DNA from: Nocardia mexicana NBRC 108244
GTDB lineage: Bacteria; Actinomycetota; Actinomycetes; Mycobacteriales; Mycobacteriaceae
Length of the DNA: 64,000 nt
Assembly: GCF_001613165.1 (NCBI RefSeq)
Contig: NZ_BDBV01000066.1
Span: 60,070-124,069 of the forward strand
Reading direction: 5' to 3'
Made by a program: the position numbers and the translations under genes. The notes under the pieces were generated by a model. It made no database searches, had not been told where the DNA came from, and was given only the letters and a program-made list of their open reading frames with translations. Below, in pieces: positions 58,311 to 64,000 of this stretch (its first letter is position 1; every line of letters starts with the position of its first letter).

Positions 58311-60512
58311 TCAGGGCGCGACTTCCGATGGGGCCGGGGCGGTTTCGGCGGCGGTGCTCACTCCGGCGGCGGCGAAGGTCGACATGTCGGCGAGGGCCGC
58401 GACGGCCGCGCGCAGGATCGGGAGGGCGGTGAGCGCGCCCGACCCCTCGCCGAGGCGCATCTCCAGGTCCACCAGCGGTTCCAAACTCAGCCTGGTCAGG
58501 GCCTGGGCGTGCGCCGGTTCGGTGGAGCGGTGGCCCGCCACCCACCAGGCCCTCGCGCCCGGGGCCAGCATGTCGGCCAGCAGTGCGGCGGCGGTCACCA
58601 CCAGGCCGTCGAGGATCACCGGGGTGCGACGGGCCGCGGCCTGGGCGAGATAGCCGGCCGCGGCGGCCAGGTCGGCGCCGCCGGCGACGCGCAGCAGCGC
58701 GACCGGGTCGTAGCGGTGCGTGCGGGCTCGCCACATGGCGTCGCGGACCGCGGCAGCCTTGCGCATCCACCCGGCATCGTCGACACCGGTACCCCGCCCG
58801 ACGGCCAGCACCGGCTCGGTGTCGGTCAGCGTGGCAATGAGAACCGTTGCGGGCGTGGTGTTCCCGATGCCCATGTCACCGGCGATCAGCAGGTCGGCCC
58901 CGCCGTCGATCTCCTCGTCGGCGATCGCCTTCCCCGCCGCCAGTGCCGCGCGCACCTCGGTCTCGGAGAGCGCGTCCTCGCGGTCGATGCTGCCGCTCGA
59001 GCGGCGCACCTTGTACCGGGAGACGGCGGGATCGGTATCGCCCTCCACGGCGATATCCACCACCCGCACGGACGCGTCCGCCAGCCGCGCGAGCGCGTTG
59101 ACCGCGGCGCCACCCGCCAGGAAGTTGGCGACCATCTGCCCGGTCACCGCGCTCGGGTAGGCCGAAACCCCGTGTCGCGCAACGCCGTGGTCCCCGGCGA
59201 ACACCACCACCCGCGCGCGCTCGAACTGCCGCGGCGGACACCCGCCCTGGCAGGCCGCGATCCAGTTGCCCAGCGTCTCCAGCCGCCCCAGCGCCCCCGC
59301 CGGTTTGGTGAGCTCGAGCTGCCGCGCCTCCGCCTCGCCCCGCAACCGCGCATCGGGCGTGGCCACCGGTCCGAATTCCGGTGCGGCACCGGAGAATTCC
59401 GCGATGTGGTCGAACTCCCCAGCACTGGCGGATCCGACGGCGACACCGGCCTCGGTGGTGCGAGGACCGGCGCCGAGTTCGGCTGCGGCCGCGTCGACGC
59501 TCACCACGGCCGCCGGCGACGCAGCGTCGGTCTTCGCTGCGGCCGAACCGTTTTCAGCGTGCGAGGACGAACTCGTCTCGTCCGAATCGGGCGACGACGC
59601 CTCGGCCGCGGACGAATCCGGCCCCACCGCACCGGGAGTAGCAATCACCTCGGAGCCGCGGGCGGCGGCGGCAGAGGTGGCTGCCGCGGACGAATCCGGA
59701 CCCGCCGCACCGGGAGTCGCTATCGCGTCGGAGCTGCCACCCGCGGCGGCAGGTGTGGCAGCCGCGCCGGAACCGGCCGCGGCAGACCCGGCCGCCGAGC
59801 CCGCACCGGCAGCCGGAGCGCTCGTGTCGGGACCACCGGCAGAGGCCCGGTCGACGGTCGCAGAATCCGTGTCGGAGCGGCCCGCCGCCGACGCACCGGC
59901 TACGACTGCGCCGCCCACCGCCGACGCACCGGCCGCGACTGCGCCGCTCGCCGCTGCGGCCGTCGATTGCGAATCGCCCACACCGCCGGGCACACCGGCG
60001 CCCTTGATGCGCGTCGGGATGCCCGCGACCACCAGGTAGACCTCGTCGCAGACCGCGGCGATGCGCTGGTTCAGTTCGCCGATCTCGTCCTGGAACAGCC
60101 GCCCCGACTTGGTCGCCGGGACGACGCCCAGCCCGACCTCGGGGCTCACGATCACCAGCCGCCGCCCGTACCCGGTCACGGCCGCGACCAAGGCGTCGGC
60201 GTCGGGTTGCACGGTGCCGCGCGGCGACTCCCAGGCCGCCCGCGCGTCGATGCGCCCGGTCAGCCAGGTGCCGAGATCGTCGATCAGCGTCACCGGGGCG
60301 GGATCGGCGAGCACCGCCACCGGATCGCCCTCCACGACATTCCACACGCCCGGACGCCGAACCCTGTGCGCCGCAACGCGTTCGGCAAAATCGGCATCGG
60401 CGGGATCCACCACGGCGGTCGCGACATAGCGCACCGCCCCGGCCCGCCCGGCCAGCTCCTCGGCAAACGCCGACTTCCCCGACCGCGCCCCGCCGAGTAC
60501 CAGCGTCCGCAC
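58311..60512 (-). CDS. cobUT: CobU-CobT fusion (cobinamide kinase/guanylyltransferase plus DMB phosphoribosyltransferase)
   Basis: 733 residues from GTG 60512. Residues 1-170 are CobU: P-loop LVLGGARSGKSAFAEEL, RYVATA, and LFQDEIGELNQRIAAVCDEVYLVVAGIP. Residues about 171-370 are an Ala/Ser/Gly/Pro-rich linker with internal repeats (IATPGAAGPDSS and IATPGAVGPDSS). Residues about 371-733 are CobT: VVFAGDHGVARHGVSAYP, MGIGNTTPATV and catalytic Glu in LEMRLGEGSGAL. One frame covers all, so kinase, GTP transfer and DMB activation are on one chain. The start follows family usage; the frame is open to 60602. Confidence 0.92.
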   Translation of the reverse strand: MRTLVLGGARSGKSAFAEELAGRAGAVRYVATAVVDPADADFAERVAAHRVRRPGVWNVVEGDPVAVLADPAPVTLIDDLGTWLTGRIDARAAWESPRGTVQPDADALVAAVTGYGRRLVIVSPEVGLGVVPATKSGRLFQDEIGELNQRIAAVCDEVYLVVAGIPTRIKGAGVPGGVGDSQSTAAAASGAVAAGASAVGGAVVAGASAAGRSDTDSATVDRASAGGPDTSAPAAGAGSAAGSAAAGSGAAATPAAAGGSSDAIATPGAAGPDSSAAATSAAAARGSEVIATPGAVGPDSSAAEASSPDSDETSSSSHAENGSAAAKTDAASPAAVVSVDAAAAELGAGPRTTEAGVAVGSASAGEFDHIAEFSGAAPEFGPVATPDARLRGEAEARQLELTKPAGALGRLETLGNWIAACQGGCPPRQFERARVVVFAGDHGVARHGVSAYPSAVTGQMVANFLAGGAAVNALARLADASVRVVDIAVEGDTDPAVSRYKVRRSSGSIDREDALSETEVRAALAAGKAIADEEIDGGADLLIAGDMGIGNTTPATVLIATLTDTEPVLAVGRGTGVDDAGWMRKAAAVRDAMWRARTHRYDPVALLRVAGGADLAAAAGYLAQAAARRTPVILDGLVVTAAALLADMLAPGARAWWVAGHRSTEPAHAQALTRLSLEPLVDLEMRLGEGSGALTALPILRAAVAALADMSTFAAAGVSTAAETAPAPSEVAP

Positions 60513-60602
60513 CGCTCGCCCGCTCGCCGCTTCGTCAACCACGCCAGAACGGTACCAACCATCAACCAACCCCGGACGACCTGCACACCAGTCCCCAACC
60601 AC

Positions 60603-61085
60603 CCGAGGGTTTCCGCACCAACCACCCGAGCGTTTCCGCCCACCTCCGCGCTCCCGCCACCGGACGTCTCGCAGCGCGGACAGTGCCGCGGCGCGAACGG
60701 TGCCGCAGCGCGAACGGTGCCGCAGCGCGAACGGTGCCGCAGCGCGAACGGTGCCGCAGCGCGAACGGTGCCGCAGCGCGAACGGTGCCGCAGCGCCGAC
60801 GGTGTTGCGGCGCCGACAGTGCCGACAGTGTTGCGGCGGCCGTCTTGCGGCGGCCGTCTTGCGGCGGCGGTCTTGCAGCGGCCGTGTTGCAGCGGCGGTC
60901 TTGCGGCGGCCGTCTTGCGGCGGCGGTCTTGCAGCGGCCGTCTTGCGGCGGCAGTCTTGCAGCGGCCGTCTTGCGGCGGCGGTCTTGCAGCGGCGCGGGC
61001 TCGGCCCCGCGCCTCGCCCCTTTTCACCGACCCGAGTCCGGCAGCACCGGGATTGCGGGTCGTGCCGCGGCCGTCAGACGTAGCC
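60603..61085. repeat. Two successive tandem arrays (17 bp, then 14 bp units)
   Basis: Six exact copies of the 17-mer GCGCGAACGGTGCCGCA fill 60691-60792. From about 60834 to 60985 a 14-bp unit, CGG(C/G)(C/G)GTCTTGC(G/A)G, repeats about 11 times. The 483-bp gap has no gene; frames through it encode only Arg/Ala/Cys repeats. It lies upstream of cobU and downstream of the winged-helix gene. Confidence 0.9.
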
Positions 61086-61400
61086 TCAGGTAGCCGCGTT
61101 CACCCCGTCGCCGATGATCGCGCGCAGCGTCGCGCTGTGCGCCCGATAGGCCGTGCGACCATCCGCGGTGAGCCGCAACCACACTCGCTGCCGGGTGTCG
61201 CGGACCGCCTTGCGCTGTGCGACGTACCCCGCCTCCATCAGGGCCGCGACCTGTTTACTGAGCACCGACGCCGACACCTGCAACTGCTGCTGCACCGTGC
61301 CGAACTCCGCCTCGCCGGCGGCCTCCAGCAAGGCGCAGATCCGAAGCCGGTGCGGCGCGTGGATCACCGGATCGAATCCGTCGGAGCCCGGCACGGTCAT
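61086..61400 (-). CDS. Winged-helix transcriptional regulator (ArsR/MarR-like, short)
   Basis: 104 residues: VIHAPHRLRICALLEAAGEAEFGTVQQQLQVSASVLSKQVAALMEAGYVAQRKAVRDTRQRVWLRLTADGRTAYRAH is the short winged-helix type often paired with a membrane protein. No metal-binding Cys is seen. Its ATG overlaps the stop of the membrane-protein gene (ATGA), so both are made together, and two matching palindromes lie at the start of that gene. Confidence 0.85.
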   Translation of the reverse strand: MTVPGSDGFDPVIHAPHRLRICALLEAAGEAEFGTVQQQLQVSASVLSKQVAALMEAGYVAQRKAVRDTRQRVWLRLTADGRTAYRAHSATLRAIIGDGVNAAT

Positions 61401-61894
61401 GCCCGGCCCTCGTGCATGCGCACGAACAGCAGGTGGCTCCCGACCGTGTACAGGGCGCTGACGGCCGACGCTCCCAGCAGCGGCCACGGCGAGCCCGTGC
61501 CCCGGAACCAGACCACGGCCCCCACGTTGATCAACAGATACGAGCCGAGCGCCGGCCAGAGGATCCGCGCCGGCAGCACATCCATGCGCAGCGCCACACC
61601 TGTCCGGCGCGTCCACGCACGCCCGGCGAACGCGAGCAGCGCGAACAGGACGGCCGCCATCGCGACCAGCACCGCTACCCAAACACCCTGGGGAACAAGC
61701 CATTCCGGACGGGCCATCGCGCCCCCGAACACGACGGGATAGGCCATCGCATAGACGGTCAGGACGGCGGTGAACCAGACCGGCCACGGCGTGGCGGACA
61801 GCCGCCGCACCGATTCCCGGATATCCCCCGCCTCGTCGAGCGCGATGCGAGCCTGCGCGGCCGACGGGCGGGGCGGGAAGGCTTCAGTTTCCAT
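61397..61894 (-). CDS. Four-helix membrane protein coupled to the regulator
   Basis: 165 residues with four hydrophobic helices (WPVWFTAVLTVYAMAYPVVFGG, GVWVAVLVAMAAVLFALLAFAG, ILWPALGSYLLINVGAVVWF, LLGASAVSALYTVGSHLLFV). The function is unknown; regulator-membrane pairs of this type are frequent in actinobacteria. The start codon lies inside a CAGTTTCC-N5-GGAAACTG palindrome. Confidence 0.8.
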   Translation of the reverse strand: METEAFPPRPSAAQARIALDEAGDIRESVRRLSATPWPVWFTAVLTVYAMAYPVVFGGAMARPEWLVPQGVWVAVLVAMAAVLFALLAFAGRAWTRRTGVALRMDVLPARILWPALGSYLLINVGAVVWFRGTGSPWPLLGASAVSALYTVGSHLLFVRMHEGRA

Positions 61895-61954
61895 AACGGA
61901 AACTGTAGATCCACACTTTCCACAACGTCAACAGTCGAGTTTCCAGACCGGAAA
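61885..61954. promoter_or_regulatory. Twin palindromes with TTTCC-N5-GGAAA architecture (candidate operator)
   Basis: CAGTTTCC-ataac-GGAAACTG (61885-61905) and GTTTCC-agacc-GGAAAaC (61939-61956) share the same arms and the same 5-bp spacer. Their centres are 52 bp apart, close to five helical turns. They flank the promoter of the membrane-protein/regulator operon; binding by that regulator is the natural hypothesis. Confidence 0.65.
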
Positions 61955-61957
61955 ACG

Positions 61958-62914
61958 TCAGGCGCCGAAGCGGCGGCGGTATTCGATCGGGGCGATGCCC
62001 ACCAGGCGCTGGAAGTGGTGGCGCAGGAGGGCGCCGGAGCCGAAACCGGAACGGCCCGCGATGGTTTCCAGGTCGAGGGTGGTGTCCTCGAGCAGGTGTT
62101 TGGCGAGCAGGACGCGCTGGTTGGTGAGCCACTTGACCGGGGTGGTGCCGGTCTCGGCGACGAACCGGCGGGCGAAGGTGCGTGTCGACATGGCCGAGCG
62201 GGCGGCCAGGTCCTCCACCGTGTGCGGCAACTCGAGATGCTCGTCCATCCACAGCAGGGTGTCGCGCAGGCTGTCGGACTCGTACCCCGGCATCGGGCGC
62301 TCGATGAACTGCCGCTGCCCGCCGTCGCGCTGCGGCGGCACCACCATCCGCCGGGCGATCTTGTTGGCGACGGCGCTGCCCAGCTCCCGCCGCACCAGAT
62401 GCAGGCAGGCGTCGATCCCGGCCGCCGTGCCCGCGCTGGTGATCAGATTGCCCTCGTCGACGAACAGCACGTCCGGGTCGACGGTGGCCTGCGGGTACCG
62501 CTCGGCGAGCTTGTCGACATAGCGCCAGTGCGTGGTGCACTTGCGTCCGTCGAGCAGCCCGGCCGCGCCCGCGAGGAACGCGCCCGAGCAGACGGTGAGC
62601 ACGGTGGCTCCCGCGTCCGATGCGGCGCGGACGGCCTGCACCACGCGCGGATCGAACTCGTAACCCGGCGCGACCGGATACGCGGGAACGGCGACCAGAT
62701 CGGCGTCGAGCAGCTCGTCCAGGCCGTACTGGGGGGTGACCGTGATACCGGGCGTGCTGGAGGTCAGCTCCCGGCCGGGCTCGGCCCCGCAGACCCGGAA
62801 GTCGAAGGCGGGCAGCCCGTCGTCGCGGCGGTCCAGCCCGAAAACCTCGCAGAGGACGCCGAATTCGAACATGGCGACGGTCTGACTGAGCACCGCGGCG
62901 ACCTTGTTCAGCAT
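61958..62914 (-). CDS. GlxA-type regulator (DJ-1/PfpI domain plus AraC HTH)
   Basis: 318 residues. An N-terminal DJ-1/PfpI-like domain (VAAVLSQTVAMFEFGVLCEVFG; nucleophile elbow LTVCSGAFLAGAAGLLDGRKCTTHW) is followed by a C-terminal AraC DNA-binding domain (MSTRTFARRFVAETGTTPVKWLTNQRVLLAKHLLEDTTLDLETIAGRSGFGSGALLRHHFQRLVGIAPIEYRRRF). The ligand is unknown. ATG 62914 was preferred to a GTG two codons upstream. Confidence 0.92.
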   Translation of the reverse strand: MLNKVAAVLSQTVAMFEFGVLCEVFGLDRRDDGLPAFDFRVCGAEPGRELTSSTPGITVTPQYGLDELLDADLVAVPAYPVAPGYEFDPRVVQAVRAASDAGATVLTVCSGAFLAGAAGLLDGRKCTTHWRYVDKLAERYPQATVDPDVLFVDEGNLITSAGTAAGIDACLHLVRRELGSAVANKIARRMVVPPQRDGGQRQFIERPMPGYESDSLRDTLLWMDEHLELPHTVEDLAARSAMSTRTFARRFVAETGTTPVKWLTNQRVLLAKHLLEDTTLDLETIAGRSGFGSGALLRHHFQRLVGIAPIEYRRRFGA

Positions 62915-63000
62915 GCCCACAGTGTACGTGGCCGAATATTTACGAACAATGACGCAACTGCCACTGGTGGCAGGAAGTGGATGTAGGAAAAATTACTGCC

Positions 63001-63213
63001 ATGCTCACTTACCTGCTCTCCTTCCTGTTCATTGTCATGATCGTGCTGGCGATGCGGGTCTTCCTGCACCACGGAATCACCCTCCCCCCAATCGGATCCA
63101 GCAACATCGACGACCGCGACGCCCAGCGCATAGACATCGAACTACGCGCCATCACCGGCATGCGCGAACAAATCCCCTCCGGCTGGAACACGGCAGACCA
63201 CCACACCCGGTGA
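63001..63213 (+). CDS. Small single-pass membrane protein
   Basis: 70 residues: one helix (LTYLLSFLFIVMIVLAMRVFLHH) then a hydrophilic tail (DDRDAQRIDIELRAITGMREQIPSG). GGAAAAA is ahead of the ATG; an in-frame GTG at 62977 could add 8 residues. Divergent from the GlxA-type gene (86 bp). The function is unknown. Confidence 0.55.
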   Translation: MLTYLLSFLFIVMIVLAMRVFLHHGITLPPIGSSNIDDRDAQRIDIELRAITGMREQIPSGWNTADHHTR

Positions 63214-63603
63214 CCCCACCTCCCCTGCCCCCGACCAGCGTTCCCGCACCCCGCGTTCGCTCACGCACCCCGTACAACGCATATACCGGGTGCGTGAGTA
63301 CACACGGGGTGCGAAGGGGCCGACACACCACCAGCCCGTGCACGGTGGCGAAGGCAGCCGTCCTCGAGCTCGCCAACACTTCCCGCACCCCGCCCACACT
63401 CATGCACCCCGTACAAGCGTTGCAGGGGGTGCGTGAGCGAACGCGGGATGCGTGCTGCTGCGCACCTGAACCTCGCGCAGCCCGTCGTCGTTCGCGCACC
63501 AGCTGCGGAGTCCGGGATGCGCGAACGGGTAAGGGGTGCGGCGGGGCCAGGCTGGGCCGGGCCGTGGCGGGGCGGGAGGCTCGGTGCGACGCTGGCCGGA
63601 AGG
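63214..63603. repeat. Gap rich in inverted CGCACCCCGTAC / GGGTGCGTGAG words
   Basis: Forward words (CTCACGCACCCCGTACAA near 63261, CATGCACCCCGTACAA near 63403) face reverse words (GGGTGCGTGAG near 63289 and 63428; GGGATGCG near 63445). Each forward/reverse pair is 20-30 bp apart, enough to form hairpins. Similar words are present at 55.7 and 58.1 kb. No gene was seen in these 390 bp. Confidence 0.7.
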
Positions 63604-64000
63604 TTAGACCGAGTCGCCGGGGCTGACGCGGGGCTTGGGGGCGCGCATGCGGCGGATCTGGGAGGCGCGGACGAAGGCGTACCAGCCCAGCGACCAGGAC
63701 GAGCTGGTGTCGTCGGGGTAGCGCTCCTGCACCCGCTTGTTGATGGTGCGGCCGATCAGGAAGCCCTCGCCGACCATGAACACCATCATCACCAGCATGG
63801 CCAGCGTGACGTAGGCCTGCACGGCCGGCGTCAGGAACATGGTCAGGATCAGCACCAGCGCCAGCGGCATGAACAGCCCGACCAGGTTGCGGCGCGCGTC
63901 GACCAGATCGCGCACGTAGGCGCGGACCGGACCGCGATCGCGCGGCAGCAGGTACTTGTCCTCGCCGGCGAGCATGCGCGCGCGCCGATCGGCCGCGGCC
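63604..64000 (-). CDS. DUF3043 membrane protein, N-terminus cut by window edge
   Basis: The frame continues past the window end: AAADRRARMLAGEDKYLLPRDRGPVRAYVRDLVDARRNLVGLFMPLALVLILTM is the start of the conserved part. Two helices (VGLFMPLALVLILTMFL and YVTLAMLVMMVFMVGEGFLI) and the C-terminal RTINKRVQERYPDD...WYAFVRASQIRRMRAPKPRV complete the DUF3043 family. Its role is unknown; in mycobacteria the homologue is near cobT/cobS, as here. Confidence 0.9.
   Translation of the reverse strand, partial: AAADRRARMLAGEDKYLLPRDRGPVRAYVRDLVDARRNLVGLFMPLALVLILTMFLTPAVQAYVTLAMLVMMVFMVGEGFLIGRTINKRVQERYPDDTSSSWSLGWYAFVRASQIRRMRAPKPRVSPGDSV

Noticed and set aside
57732..61742. 1336-codon open frame opposite cobU-cobT
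   Set aside because: Antisense artefact of very high G+C; the opposite strand encodes complete CobU and CobT motifs.

Overview
The window is high-GC actinobacterial DNA. Gene content points to a mycolata genus, most likely Nocardia. The ctaF-ctaC / asnB / cobS / cobU-cobT / DUF3043 block on the right recalls the order in mycobacteria. XRE-DUF5753/DUF397 pairs, a 13E12-type HNH fragment and a degenerate wax-synthase-like acyltransferase also fit. No rRNA, tRNA, CRISPR array or intact insertion sequence was seen.

Left third (1-26 kb) is accessory DNA with many short operons and regulators. It holds the N-terminal part of an AI-2E-type permease, a large ATPase-LuxR regulator, a DUF6325/SHOCT cluster beside an alkylsulfatase, and several oxidoreductases. 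There is also a MerR regulator translationally coupled to a kinase-like protein, a TmrB-like ATPase, an XRE/DUF397 pair, three TetR regulators (two with clear palindromic operators at their own starts), two methyltransferases and a FAD monooxygenase/SnoaL operon. Decayed genes are visible: a DUF222 (13E12) N-terminal fragment behind a near-consensus SOS box, and the tail of an SDR gene.

The centre (26.2-42.3 kb, all minus strand) is a 14-gene biosynthetic cluster. Read in transcription order: NphT7-type acetoacetyl-CoA synthase; a LysR protein reduced to its HTH; a long-chain prenyl diphosphate synthase; a 4-hydroxybenzoate-hydroxylase-like flavoenzyme; a fused aminodeoxychorismate synthase (PabAB); a UbiA prenyltransferase; an AMP-forming ligase; a membrane terpene cyclase of the Pyr4/DmtA1 type; then mevalonate kinase, diphosphomevalonate decarboxylase, phosphomevalonate kinase, type 2 IPP isomerase, HMG-CoA reductase and HMG-CoA synthase. 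The mevalonate genes follow the order known from Streptomyces sp. CL190. Taken together I infer a meroterpenoid: a chorismate-derived aminobenzoate is hydroxylated, prenylated by UbiA with a mevalonate-derived C15 or C20 chain, and cyclised in the membrane. An MMPL-type exporter lies just upstream. The product is not identified here. Phosphomevalonate kinase has a striking leader of 33-bp tandem repeats, five of which place an in-frame start codon behind an SD-like purine run.

The right third (45-64 kb) returns to core-like genes: an ECF41/SigJ sigma factor, a WS/DGAT-like acyltransferase, cytochrome c oxidase subunits IV and II, asparagine synthetase, and cobalamin nucleotide-loop assembly genes. 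The last include a CobU-CobT fusion joined by about 200 low-complexity residues. Intergenic spaces here are filled with short tandem and inverted repeats (14, 17, 19, 23 and 32 bp units) that differ from site to site.
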